Shown here: positions 52,294-62,047 of the stretch, piece after piece
Position numbering within the stretch: the stretch's first letter is position 1
Layout of the letters: each line of letters opens with the position of its first letter
Assembly: GCA_030446715.1 (NCBI GenBank)
Contig: JAUJMU010000012.1
Location: 44,742-108,741, forward strand
Source: Cytophagales bacterium
GTDB lineage: Bacteria > Bacteroidota > Bacteroidia > Cytophagales > 172606-1
Length of the DNA: 64,000 nt
Reading direction: 5' to 3'
Program-made: the position numbers and the translations under genes
Notes under the pieces: model-generated
Databases searched by the model: none
What the model was told of the DNA's origin: nothing
What the model saw: only the letters and a program-made list of their open reading frames with translations

Positions 52294-53046
52294 CTACTGA
52301 ATTTCGTCGAAGAAGGAGCCGTTTCCGGGTTTCTGACCTGTACTGGCAGAGCTTTCGGGTTCTGATTCCGGGGCCGGCCGTGAAGCAGGAGGCGGATTGT
52401 TACGGGTCGGAGCGGTAGGAGCCGGACCAAAATTATCGCTGAGTACCGGAGCAGGAGGGACGGATAAATCGTTTTTCCGCTCCAGCATTTCCCTGACCTC
52501 GTTGATTTTGGCATCAAAGGAAAACGACGTGCCCCGGGCGGCTACCCGGTTTACCTTCTCAAGGGTATCGCTGGCTACACTGCGGATCTCGATCAGGAAG
52601 TTTTCCTTCTGGTTTTCCATCTGGCGAAAATCCTTCTCCAGTGATTTCAGCTCACCCAGCGTGTCTTCGAGTGCCCTTCTGGAGCGTACTTCGGTCTCCT
52701 GAAGCATCTGCTGGGCTTTTACCCTTGCCTCGCGGAGCAGCGAATCGGCATGGGCCTTGGCTTCACGGAGGTAGAGTTCTGCCGACCGGTTGGCTTGTTC
52801 GATCAGGTGGGAGCCGGTTTCTTCGGCTGCTTTCAATGTTTTGTAGAGCGAGCCTTCCACCTCACGCAGCTTCCGCACTTCCTTTTCAGAAATATCCAGC
52901 TTGATGCGGAATTCTTTGTTTTCGTCTATCACCCGTTCCCATTCCTGGGACATTGTCTGTAAAAAGGCGTCTACTTCTTCCTTGTCGTAGCCCCGCAGCA
53001 CCCGGCTAAACGTCTTCTGGCGTATTTCAATCGGCGTTATCTTCAT
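52294..53046 (-). CDS. DivIVA domain-containing protein
   Basis: The 250-residue protein begins with the DivIVA membrane-binding motif and first coiled coil: MKITPIEIRQKTFSRVLRGY then DKEEVDAFLQTMSQEWER. A long coiled coil to about residue 190 is followed by a Pro/Ser-rich tail (PAPTAPTRNNPPPASRPAPE). In Gram-positive bacteria DivIVA binds curved membrane at septa and poles and places other proteins. Bacteroidota have such a gene too, and its role there is not established. It lies between folB and the sanA-like gene and reads in the same direction as both, possibly as one transcript with sanA. Confidence 0.9.
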   Translation of the reverse strand: MKITPIEIRQKTFSRVLRGYDKEEVDAFLQTMSQEWERVIDENKEFRIKLDISEKEVRKLREVEGSLYKTLKAAEETGSHLIEQANRSAELYLREAKAHADSLLREARVKAQQMLQETEVRSRRALEDTLGELKSLEKDFRQMENQKENFLIEIRSVASDTLEKVNRVAARGTSFSFDAKINEVREMLERKNDLSVPPAPVLSDNFGPAPTAPTRNNPPPASRPAPESEPESSASTGQKPGNGSFFDEIQ

Positions 53047-53090
53047 GTTCAGTTAACGGATAATCAGAAAATTTAGTAATAAAAACCCAA

Positions 53091-53750
53091 TTACTGTATT
53101 TCTATTTTTTCGCCCAAGTATTTGGGCTGTTTATTTAAAAGGTACAAATCCAGAAAGACCTTTACGCGGGCCAATACTTCCCGCAGATCAGTTTTGAGCC
53201 CTCCCGCACCTTCGACGTCCTGCGCATTGTAGCCGACAGCGTCTATGCCGTAATATCGGGCGATAAAAATGGCCCGCTGATTATGGAAAGCCTGCGAAAC
53301 TATTGTAAACTGCGACTGCCCGAAAATTTTCTGGCACCTCAGCACCGAATCAAGGGTGCGCAGGCCCGCGTAGTCAAGGTAAATCCGTTTTTCCGGAATG
53401 CCCATCCTGACCAGATGAGCCTTCATCATGGCCGGTTCGTTGTAGTTCCGGGAGCTGTTGTCGCCGCTCAGGATCAGATAGTCTACTTTCTGCTGCCGGA
53501 ACAAATCAGCCGCCGCCTGCATGCGGTACACGAAATATCGGGGTTCGGTTTTCCGTCCCGTCGCTGCGCCGAAGTGCCCCAGCACCAGTCCTGCCCGGTT
53601 ATGCGGCAGACGGTCGGCCAACATAAAAGTATGGGGTTCGGTATCATGTTTTTACCACCAGTTGCAATGCAACACAATCACTGATGCCATAAGTAAAGCA
53701 AGGGATAAAAGGAACAGCAGGCGCCGGTAACCGGCAACTATTCTTAGCAT
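53091..53750 (-). pseudogene. sanA: SanA-like DUF218 protein with an in-frame stop
   Basis: The full reading begins with ATG at 53750: MLRIVAGYRRLLFLLSLALL, one membrane helix, then MASVIVLHCNWW, followed by TAA (codon 33, 53,652-53,654). The same frame continues KHDTEPHTFMLADRLPHNRA and the whole DUF218 domain: GLVLGHFGA, VDYLILSGDNSSRNYNEPAM, LDYAGLRTLDSV and FTIVSQAFHNQRAIFIARYY. SanA is an inner-membrane protein needed for the envelope barrier to vancomycin at high temperature. The stop separates the anchor from the domain. Restart at the ATG at 53624 would give a 177-residue soluble protein. A read error is as likely as a real mutation. Confidence 0.75.
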
Positions 53751-53758
53751 AGGAAGAA

Positions 53759-54675
53759 TTATAAAATCTCCTGAAGACCCAGCTTCCAGACGGACAGCGT
53801 CCGGTCGTCACTGCAGGACACGATCTGGTCCTGATAATCCGTCCAGAGTAGTTTATTCACCGAGGTGCGGCCAGCGTGCCGGACCCGGTCAATACCTTGA
53901 GTACTGGATTTGGGCCCTGCATCCTTGGTGACCTTTGATTTATCCATGTTGCACGTCAGGAAAAGATTGCCGTCGGGGCTGAAGCAAAGGTGATTAATGG
54001 CGTACATGTGGGCTACTACTGAATGGGCCTGGATAACTGGTTGACGCATCCCAGATCTTCAGGTGAGCATCGCGGCCACCGCTGAACAGAAACTGGTAAT
54101 CGGGGCTGTATTGCAGCGTAAAAACAGAACGGTGGATGCCCCAATCAGTGCCGGAGCGCAAATGTGCGCAGGTCGAAGATGCGGATGTGGTTATCGCTGT
54201 AGCCAACGGCCAGTTCGCCGGTCTGAGTGACGGTCGCCAGACACCTTGCACTTTTATCCGAAGCCTTCAGGTGTTTGCGAACCGCCAAAGCCGACTACGT
54301 CCACCACAGTGACAACGCCGTCACCGGTGGCAACAAAAAGGTTTGTTTCGTGGTTTTTGATGTCGAAGATGGCTGATGCAGTCATCTTGACAGATTTAAT
54401 TTCCCGTCGGGATGCCAGGTCAATGAGGTGCGCAGGCCCTCAAAGTTTTGCCTGATCCACAACTGGCCTTCCACCGACGACAGTGCAGGTACACCGATGC
54501 GCACCTTTGCTACGAGCTGCCCGGTATCGGGCTGGGCAAGGTCCCACTGCACCACCATACCGTCGCCTGCCGCCGAAAAGAACTGATCAGCCTGAGCAGA
54601 AGCCTCCAGGGTATACACACAGTCGCGGTGGCCGGTAAATGTGCTCAGCTTTTCACCTGAACTCTCTCTGGTCAT
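53759..54675 (-). pseudogene. WD40-repeat protein, four frame breaks
   Basis: Joined over its frames this is a WD40 propeller of about 305 residues. The start is EKLSTFTGHRDCVYTLEA and SAAGDGMVVQWDL. The second frame reads IFDIKNHETNLFVATGDGVV. The third reads RCLATVTQTGELAVGYSDNH and IRIFDL. The fourth has VFTLQYSPDYQFLFSGGRDA and HLKIWDAST. The fifth gives HMYAINHLCFSPDGNLFL and SCSDDRTLSVWKL to the stop. Each piece fits the next with one base lost or gained. The WD repeats have not eroded, so sequencing error is a strong alternative to decay. Such proteins are scaffolds for protein contacts; the partner is unknown. Confidence 0.75.
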
Positions 54676-54873
54676 AAGGGAGGGAAAAGGCTTCATGAAT
54701 ACCCGGGATCTGCTACTGGTTATCCATCCGGAGCTGCCTGGTTCCTGGTGTAAAAAGTGGCAAAAGACAGATACGGACGAAGTATGTCGTAAAAATAAAG
54801 ATAAAAATACTAGTGATTTTGACCGTAACTTGCGAATATGCCAGGCATTCTACTTTTCAATCAGCCAGAAAAT

Positions 54874-55502
54874 ATGCCGCGCTTTTACACCGGGAATTTA
54901 TGTGAAACCATGGCCTGCGTGGGGCATTTGGGAAACCACCGGAATCACTGAAGATCTCTATCTTCTCTGCTGACACCGGAATGAGCCGATCAGGCTTATC
55001 TGACATTAATTAGTCACCTGGGCACGGCTCTGTTATGACGCTTCGCTGCTGTACTGCGGTACAGTTGCTGGAGCTGGCCAGGTTACCACGCTGGCATTGA
55101 AAAAGATAGTCGGGAAACCTTTTCTGGCCGGTTGTCTTGCCTATATCCTCTGCCCAGCCATACGGAGGATACGCGGCGGTAACCTGCACCGCCACTTTCG
55201 CAGGAATAGATATTGAAAGGTAAAGGAGAAGTTGGTGTGTGCGGCCCCGCGGGTGTTTACGGAGAAAGAACAGAGTTTCACGCGCAACAACCTGTTGAAA
55301 ACAGGCGTGTGCTGGTGTGCCAAGGAAGCCATCTTTAAAATGAGTCCACTAGAGGGCTTGTCGCTCAGGGAGATTATGCTGGAGGATTTTTCTGCTTGGC
55401 AGAGCCGGACAACTGATCGGGCAAATCCAGCGGCAGGATTATAAGGCAGAACTCCGGATTTTTTACAGACGTATGTTTACTTATAATTACCTATTGTATT
55501 GA
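54874..55502 (+). pseudogene. 4'-phosphopantetheinyl transferase (Sfp type), heavily frameshifted
   Basis: About 209 codons long and broken at several points. Recognisable blocks are MPRFYTGNLCETMA and AWGIWETTGITEDLYLL at the N-terminus, GIDIER followed by VKEKLVCAAPRVFTEKEQSF after a one-base slip, the core motif CWCAKEAIFKMSPLEGLSLR, and the C-terminal IQRQDYKAELRIFYRRMFTY. The Sfp family Asp and the WCAKEA Glu/Lys are present. Intact enzymes transfer phosphopantetheine from CoA to carrier proteins. The middle part, 54,975-55,180, cannot be aligned in any frame by eye. It is either a pseudogene or a badly read sequence. Confidence 0.65.
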
Positions 55503-55550
55503 TGATACAAGTCAGCTGCCGGCAGGTGGCATACTTGCAAAACTTAACCC

Positions 55551-56144
55551 ATGAAACTGACATTTTTTATAGCACTGATCACCTCGTGGCTCGCACCGCA
55601 ACAGGTTGATCAGTCCGGGAACGATAAGATTGAGAATTTTTCGCTGGTGAATGCCACTAATAATAAGACCGTTTCACTGGCTGATTTTGCCAATGAACGT
55701 ACCGTTGTGCTGATCTTTACAAGTAACTATTGTCCCTACGCCAGGCTGTATGAAGACCGGATCATTGCCTGGCTGAGGAGTATGCCGGGCGGGGTGTACA
55801 GTTTCTGCTCATCAACTCCAATACCTCGATGGACAATATTGATGATAACATAGAGGAGATGGCCCGCCATGCCAAAGACAAAGGATATCGCTTCCCGTAC
55901 CTTGTCGATAAGGAGCAATAGTAGCGGAGATGTTCGGGGCTACCAAAACACCCGAAACTTTTGTGCTGCAAAACAATGGAGCAGGAGCCTTTGTGCTCAA
56001 ATACCGCGGTGCCATCGACGATAACCCTCAGGTGGCTCGGGAGGTAACGGTAACCGTGACGCCATCGGAGCCACCCTCAACCGCCGCAACGTAAGCGTAG
56101 CCGAAAAGTTAACGCCTACCGGCTGCATGATCAAGCGTCAGTAG
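55551..56144 (+). pseudogene. Thioredoxin-like redoxin, three frame breaks
   Basis: A signal-like N-terminus (MKLTFFIALITSWLA) leads into a peroxiredoxin/thioredoxin-like domain: IENFSLVNATNNKTVSLADF and VVLIFTSNYCPYARLYEDRI. The CPYA motif has only one Cys, so it is not a classic CxxC. After a slip near 55,780 the text goes on LLINSNTSMDNIDDNIEEMA, then VAEMFGATKTPETFVLQNNG after another slip, then IGATLNRRNVSVAEKLTPTG and CMIKRQ. The full product would be about 197 residues. Relatives of this type are thiol-disulfide proteins of the envelope. Confidence 0.7.
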
Positions 56145-56233
56145 GATGGACTTTAGATATGAGACTGGAAACGGAGATTTGAGTAGGCTCTGCCGGAAGA
56201 TCAGGCACCTGAAAATTAAGATAGGGTAAAAGA

Positions 56234-56263
56234 AAAAGTCCCGGTTTTACAGCCGGGACTTTT
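56234..56263 (+). terminator. Intrinsic terminator
   Basis: AAAAGTCCCGG and CCGGGACTTTT (11-bp arms, 8-base loop) lie 90 bases after the redoxin gene and can also act for the convergent SirB1-like gene. Confidence 0.8.
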
Positions 56264-56346
56264 GCGTTGACAGTGGTTTTGTTTCCGGAAATGCTGGGAT
56301 TACGGTAAAGAGTCTCTTATCTGAAGTCCTGGTTCTGCTGTTTCCA

Positions 56347-57192
56347 CTACTCATTTTCTTCCGCAATCACGTTGAGCAGCAGCCTTATTTCTTCCATCTT
56401 GTCCGCATCACCGGTTTTCTCGAAGGAGATGATCAGGTTGCGCAGCACCCGGCGGATAATGTCCATGTTGGTGCAGGGCTGGTAGAATATGTCCGACGCA
56501 GGCAGGTTAAGCTGGGCGATATAATTGTCAATGTCTGATTTGGAGAAGACGATTCCCTTGTTGAATACGTTGATATAAAACTGTGCTTCAGTCGTTTTGT
56601 AAGTCAAGATGAACAGATTAGGCAGGTTTACCCCGTACACGGGCAGCTTGAGCTTCTGCGCAACCAGCATGTACACCACACACAGCGAAATCGGGTTGCC
56701 CCGTTTGGAGTCCAGCACGATATTGATCATGCAGTTGCCCGGCGAATGGAAGTTTTTGGTGTTGGCCGCAAACTTCAGTTTGCTGAACATCACGCTGTTC
56801 AGCAGTTTTACCTGGTCATACGGATGTACACTCGGCTTGTGCTCCAGCCATGCTTCGTAGTAAATCTGCTCAAGATCTTTTCTCAGCCGTTCCAGAGGGA
56901 GATCCGGATACTGATAAGTAGCCACTAGCCACATGCCTTCCAGCAGGTCCTGACCGCCATCCGCCTTCCACCCGGCCAGCCGGGATCTCAGGCTGTCAAA
57001 CTGAAGGGTATGAATCAGTTCTTCAATTTTCTTCTGTACGGTTGGGCTAAAGTTGTTTTCCCACTCCTCTTCCAGATAAGGGATGATGGTATCGCCCAGA
57101 GAAATAATCTTTTGCTCTACGTGTAGCAGTACCTCCTTATCCTCATCGTCGAGCAGGGATACCAGCGCCTTTATTTCATTGGTATTCATCAT
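56347..57192 (-). CDS. Transglutaminase-like SirB1 family protein
   Basis: The 281-residue protein has the SirB1 (Transglut_core2) layout. An N-terminal helical part (MMNTNEIKALVSLLDDEDKE) and a helix-rich middle precede the core FHSPGNCMINIVLDSKRGNP and ISLCVVYMLVAQKLKLPVYG, ending with a C-terminal helix set. The Cys in SLCVVY takes the place of the transglutaminase nucleophile. In many SirB1 proteins the triad is not complete, and the reaction is unknown. The ATG at 57192 (or the next codon) fits the family start. Confidence 0.85.
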   Translation of the reverse strand: MMNTNEIKALVSLLDDEDKEVLLHVEQKIISLGDTIIPYLEEEWENNFSPTVQKKIEELIHTLQFDSLRSRLAGWKADGGQDLLEGMWLVATYQYPDLPLERLRKDLEQIYYEAWLEHKPSVHPYDQVKLLNSVMFSKLKFAANTKNFHSPGNCMINIVLDSKRGNPISLCVVYMLVAQKLKLPVYGVNLPNLFILTYKTTEAQFYINVFNKGIVFSKSDIDNYIAQLNLPASDIFYQPCTNMDIIRRVLRNLIISFEKTGDADKMEEIRLLLNVIAEENE

Positions 57193-57559
57193 AACGTAAC
57201 TTTTGGCGGAAGCCTGGGCAATCAAGACCTCTATCCGCATTCAACGGTTCTGGCGGTCAATTTATACTAAAGTACTAACAAAAATTTGAAAACATGATTC
57301 CCCGGACGGGCGGGAAAAATGGCCCGGAATCAATTTTTTATCCCCGGAAAAGGCTTCGCGGCGACGGATCAGGTCTGGATCATGAATGCACTCTTCAGTG
57401 AGGTGGCCATGAAGCTTTTGATTCATCTTCCGGGCCTGCACGACAGGCGGCGGGAGCAGAAATTACAAAAGTAAGCAGCAGCCATGTTTGATAAGAGAAA
57501 AAATCTTCTTTATTTCAAATCAGAAATGAACCTGGTATTCTGAGATTCTATCCGTTGCC
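57193..57559. other. Divergent intergenic region, nothing recognised
   Basis: The region lies between the SirB1-like gene and the lipoprotein gene and should contain both promoters. No repeat, hairpin or small gene was found by eye. Confidence 0.4.
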
Positions 57560-58189
57560 ATGAAGAAAATTTTGCAGAAGCAACTCATCCTGTTCCTTTG
57601 CTTTTACCTGCTGATTATTTTATGCAGTGTCAGTTGTGATTCCTATGCTGATTATTTCCGGGTTTCCAGTGTGAAGGTTTCACTGAACACGGATCCTTAT
57701 TATTTCAACCAGCCCAATAATCCCCGGCCCAATTCGGGTGATACCCTGAGAAGTTACCGGCAGCAGTTTGAAATCACAACAGCCGTAACTTTTATGGCTT
57801 GTAAACCCTCTTCCACAAAGTTCACAAATGATCTTTACGCCTGGCAGTACTATGCCTATGACCAGACGGGCTTTCTGGAAGACAGTACCAGATTCTATAC
57901 AGACCAGCCTCTGGTGTTTGAGGGACGCAGGGTGGCAGCCTTCCAGAATCTGCTGCCCTTGCCGGATACTGCCCCTTTTGCGCCGGATGCTTTCCCCCTG
58001 AAGCCAGTCAACGGCAGATTGCCGGCAGGCAACAGAAATGGCGGTTACATTAACCGGCAGCAGATTACAGTCAATAAAGAACTGTTGCAGGCGCTGAACA
58101 ATAAATTATGCACTTTCTACTTTGAATGGCAAACAGCAGAAGGGGCTGTCTTCCGGGACTCTGTCACGGCTTTTGTAGAGGTAGACTGA
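57560..58189 (+). CDS. Lipoprotein of unknown function
   Basis: I do not recognise this 209-residue protein. It starts with a lipoprotein signal (KQLILFLCFYLLIILCSV then SC at the lipobox, Cys27). The mature part is mostly beta, with Tyr- and Phe-rich text (DYFRVSSVKVSLNTDPYYFN, ALNNKLCTFYFEWQTAEGAV). It has the length and style of small Bacteroidota DUF lipoproteins exposed at the membrane surface. It is convergent with the acyl-CoA carboxylase gene. Confidence 0.7.
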   Translation: MKKILQKQLILFLCFYLLIILCSVSCDSYADYFRVSSVKVSLNTDPYYFNQPNNPRPNSGDTLRSYRQQFEITTAVTFMACKPSSTKFTNDLYAWQYYAYDQTGFLEDSTRFYTDQPLVFEGRRVAAFQNLLPLPDTAPFAPDAFPLKPVNGRLPAGNRNGGYINRQQITVNKELLQALNNKLCTFYFEWQTAEGAVFRDSVTAFVEVD

Positions 58190-58206
58190 TTTCTGTTCCG
58201 GGCGCA

Positions 58207-59826
58207 TCAGGTCTGGATCACGCCCACGCTGTACGGCTTTTCGATCGGGGCGTGGTTGGCCGCTTCAATGCCCATCGAGATCATCCGGCGGGTTTGCAGC
58301 GGGTCAATGATGCCATCCACCCAGAGGCGGGCCGCGGCGTAGTAGGGAGAAAGCTGCTCTTCATAGCGCCGGGTGATTTTGTCGAGAAGTTCCTTTTCCG
58401 CTTCGGGCGTTACCACTTCCCCTTTCGCCTTCAGCGAAGCCACCTGAATCTGGAGCAGGGTTTTGGCCGCTGATGCGCCGCTCATCACGGCCAGCTGAGC
58501 CGTGGGCCAGGCAAAGATCAGCCGCGGGTCGTAGGCTTTGCCGCACATGGCGTAGTTGCCGGCCCCGTAGGAGTTGCCCACCAGTAGCGTAAACTTGGGC
58601 ACCACCGAGTTGGACATGGCATTGACCATCTTCGCTCCGTCCTTGATGATGCCGCCGTGTTCGGCACGGCTGCCCACCATAAAGCCCGATACATCCTGCA
58701 TGAAAAGCAGCGGAATCCGTTTCTGGTTGCAGTTCATGATGAACCGGGCCGCCTTATCGGCCGAATCCGAGTAAATGACGCCGCCCATCTGCATTTCTTT
58801 CCGTCCCGATTTGACTACCTTCCGCTGGTTGGCCACAATGCCCACTGCCCAGCCATCCATGCGGGCAAGGCCGCAGAGCAGGGTTTGGCCGTAGTCTTTC
58901 TTGTACTCGTCAAACTCCGAATTGTCGGTCAGCCGCCCGATGATGTCCAGCATATTGTAGGGCTTTACGCGGTCCACCGGGAGCAGGCCGTAAATCTCCT
59001 CCGGATTGTGCTTCGGCGGCTGTGGTGTTACCCGGCTGAAGCCGGCATTGGGTCTTTCGCCCATTTTGTCGAAGATATTGCGGATCGCTTCCAGACAGGC
59101 CTTGTCGTCGGGGTATTTGTTGTCGGTTACGCCGGAAATTTCGCAGTGCGTGGTAGCGCCGCCCAAGGTTTCGTTGTCCACTTCTTCGCCGACTGCCGCT
59201 TTCACCAGGTACGAACCGGCAAGGAATACCGAACCCGTTTTGTCCACGATCAGCGCCTCGTCCGACAAAATGGGCAGGTAAGCGCCACCAGCCACGCAAC
59301 TGCCCATGATGGCGCTTAATCTGCACGATCCCCATTGCCGACATGACCGAGTTGTTGCGGAAAATGCGGCCGAAATGCTCCTTATCCGGAAACACTTCTT
59401 CCTGCATGGGCAGAAACGCGGCACTGTCTACCAGGTACACGATGGGCAGGCGGTTTTCCATGGAAATTTCCTGAGCCCGCAGGTTTTCTTAATGACGGAA
59501 ACCACGCACCGGCCTTCACGGTGGCATCGTTTGCCACAATCACGCATTAGCGGCCTGTACGTAACCGATGCCCGTCACTACGCCGCCCGAGGGACAACCG
59601 CCTTCCGCCTGGTACATGCCGTCTCCGGCAAAAGCGCCGATTTCCAGAAAATGGGTGTCTTTGTCAGTCAGATGGGCGATCCGTTCGCGGGCTGTCAGCT
59701 CCCCTGGCGTGCTGGTCGGCGATGCGTTTCTCACCGCCGCCGAGGTATACTTTTTGAGGCGAGGGTATCCAGTTGATAAAGGAGTTGTTTGTGGAAATCT
59801 TCGTTGCGGGCAATGTCCAGGTTCAT
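58207..59826 (-). pseudogene. Acyl-CoA carboxylase beta (carboxyltransferase) subunit, N-terminal frame breaks
   Basis: The C-terminal 370 residues are one clean frame: [74 protein letters not shown] and LIFAWPTAQLAVMSGASAAK. The N-terminal 170 residues need three to five frames: MNLDIARNEDFHKQLLYQLD at 59826, ELTARERIAHLTDKDTHFLE, GGVVTGIGYVQA, and [20 protein letters not shown]. The text fits the propionyl/methylcrotonyl-CoA carboxylase type. It moves CO2 from biotin to an acyl-CoA and needs a biotin carboxylase partner, not present here. The clean C-terminus makes error or a very fresh mutation likely. Confidence 0.8.
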
Positions 59827-59967
59827 GAATTTTACAAGGTGGTGGACAAAGATAGGAAAATGCGGGAGGTGGAAAATTAACCTCCTATTTTAATCAACCT
59901 GCCAAAAGCCCGCCTGGGCGCTTATTTCTTTCCTGTGAAGCCCTCTGAGTAACCGGAAGCCAAAAAA

Positions 59968-59992
59968 AACGCGGACTTTTCCGGTCCGCGTT
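59968..59992 (-). terminator. Intrinsic terminator for the minus strand
   Basis: AACGCGGAC and GTCCGCGTT (9-bp arms) enclose a 7-base loop. The A-run before it (59,962-59,969) is a U-run in the minus-strand transcript. It is 25 bases after the T9SS cargo gene. Confidence 0.75.
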
Positions 59993-60016
59993 GCTATTAC
60001 AGGTGATTGTCTGAAA

Positions 60017-61309
60017 CTACCTTTTGATGACAAATTGCCTGATCATTACCTTGCCCGAATAATGCACACGGGCAAAGTATACGCCTTCGGGCAGTTGGCT
60101 GACGTCTACCTTCAGCTTTTCACCCCTGGTGGCCGTCTGAACCGCCATTTTCTGCTGACCGTACTTATCGTAGATTTTTACCTGATGTAATTGCCGGACC
60201 GGGTTTTCTTTTATGTTTTCGTCGGGAGCAAACTCAAGATAATCACTGGCGGGACAGGATACATACTCAGGAGCTGCGGACCGGTGCCGGTCGGCTCCTC
60301 GCCGCCGTCACAATTCAACAGGTTATGTAGACGTATGTCCACTCCTCCAGCCGCAGGCATTGCTCCGGCGGTAGCCGACCTGAATAAAGTTGCTGGTTGT
60401 ATTTCCCGTCTGGATGGAAACAGCGGCAGCGTTGGGAGCCACTGGTGTACTGGTAATTTCCGGTAACCTCCCACTGATATTCATCTACCGGACCGTTGTA
60501 AGTACTCTGGGCGTATACATTTACATTCTATTGGTGCAGGCGTTCCAGATGGTTCCGTCTCCTGGTGACCAAGCCGACCCGATTGCGCCGTCAAGTAGGT
60601 GCCGGTGGCAAAACCAATCCAAATCCTTTCTGACGGGTGGCTGAGTACCGCACGTACCTGAAAAAAGGTAAATTCAACGTATGCATTTTCGCTTGCACTG
60701 GCGGCGGTACTAACAGTGGCTGTAGCGCCTGTGCTGGGGGCTTACATTACCTGAAGCCGTCAGCAACGCTGGTTACCCGGAATGGGAATATTCTGTAAAG
60801 TAAAGGCAGAACTGGTACCGGGACGTTTACATCAGGACCGGCGATACTGGTATTATTGACTGGGTTGGATCGTGTAAGTGTAGATGGTTTTGGATCAGAA
60901 TAAAGCCAGTTGTTGGTGCTTTGTCGGCATAGGTATGAATTTTTGATGCTTGCAGCCCCGCTGTTAAAGGGATCTGGCTTCAGTACGACTTCGCGTTTAT
61001 CGTAAAATAAGCCATCAATTTTAACATTACCCATACCGCGCTGAGAAACAAAAGTCCATCCTGCGGGCAAGCTTAGACTGGCAGGCCATCAAAACCATCC
61101 TGTACTGTAATTCCGTCTGGCGGAGGATTAACAAAAACGAAAATACTCACATTGGCCGTGCTGCCGCAGGGTGCAGAGATCGTATTAGGATCAACAAACG
61201 CTACATTTGGAAGAGGCACCGTAACTCCGTCACATACAACCTGAGCCAATGAACCTGAAAAAAGAGCTGTCACCAAGCTTACAACAGAAGAAAGTAGGAT
61301 GTTTTTCAC
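60017..61309 (-). pseudogene. T9SS-secreted protein with C-terminal sorting domain, several frame breaks
   Basis: The N-terminus is a signal peptide (KNILLSSVVSLVTALFSGSL) and SLAQVVCDGVTVPLPNVAFV in one frame. A slip near 61,072 moves to SLPAGWTFVSQRGMGNVKID. The middle, about 60,200-60,750, cannot be followed in a single frame. The C-terminus is plain: VKIYDKYGQQKMAVQTATRG, LKVDVSQLPEGVYFARV and MIRQFVIKR, a type A sorting domain. Such proteins cross the outer membrane by the type IX system and are attached or set free. The whole would be about 430 residues with no known enzyme domain. An Ig-like fold is a guess. Confidence 0.7.
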
Positions 61310-61330
61310 AGAAAGAGGGGTTAATTGTAA

Positions 61331-62047
61331 TCATTTGATGTCAAAATGATAGGAAAGCACTAAAGAATAAGCTCTGGTTTGCGGCTTACTCATCTTAAAA
61401 GCTGAAATTCTTTTGCTATGCACCCCTACCATGCCCCGGCTCCATTCGGCTCCCAGGCGGAAAGTGTGGTTTTCAAGAAAGGTTCTTTCGAGCAGCGCGC
61501 CAAGGGAAAGACCTGCATTCCAGAGGTTAGAAAACTCTCTGATATTCAGACTGAAAGACTCATTTTGTTTGGGATAGTAGTCTGTATTAGTTGCATCCAG
61601 TAATCTACTCAGGAATGCACCCCCGCTGATGAAGACGGGCATTTTAAGTTTGCTGATGTACTGTAGCCGGTACAGTCCTCTCAGGTCGGCCTGTAGGTAA
61701 TGCAAATGATTGTAGCTAATCCTAGATACCCCCGTTGAAGAAGATGAATAAAGAGGCCATTTGATGGTATAGGGTGTATAGGCTAAGCCAAATTGTCCAA
61801 TGATTCGCTGAGTGACGGGCCTTTCTACGTAGATGCCCGCCACAGGCTTGGCTACATTTGTACGGACCTTGTCAAGTGGCTTGGCGTAGTTGGTAAGGCT
61901 AACCCCGCTCCGGATGCCGAAAGAGATGGTTTTCCGGTCCGGAGGGGCAAACTGAGCGGATGCTTCGGTAGCCGCAAAAATACTGATCAGGCCAAGGAGC
62001 AGACCAGAAAAGGACATACGGGTTCTGTAAGAAATTATTTTCTTCAT
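61331..62047 (-). CDS. Outer membrane beta-barrel (porin-like) protein
   Basis: The 238-residue protein has a signal peptide (GLLLGLISIFAATEASA) and a chain of amphipathic strands with aromatic girdles: KTISFGIRSGVSLTNYAKPL, RIIGQFGLAYTPYTIKW, YLQADLRGLYRLQYISKLKM, TFRLGAEWSRGMVGV and the last strand ending YSLVLSYHFDIK. This is the small 8-strand OMP_b-brl/PorT-like barrel style frequent in Bacteroidota. It lies upstream of the T9SS cargo gene in the same direction, 21 bases apart, so the two are probably one transcript. Confidence 0.8.
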   Translation of the reverse strand: MKKIISYRTRMSFSGLLLGLISIFAATEASAQFAPPDRKTISFGIRSGVSLTNYAKPLDKVRTNVAKPVAGIYVERPVTQRIIGQFGLAYTPYTIKWPLYSSSSTGVSRISYNHLHYLQADLRGLYRLQYISKLKMPVFISGGAFLSRLLDATNTDYYPKQNESFSLNIREFSNLWNAGLSLGALLERTFLENHTFRLGAEWSRGMVGVHSKRISAFKMSKPQTRAYSLVLSYHFDIK

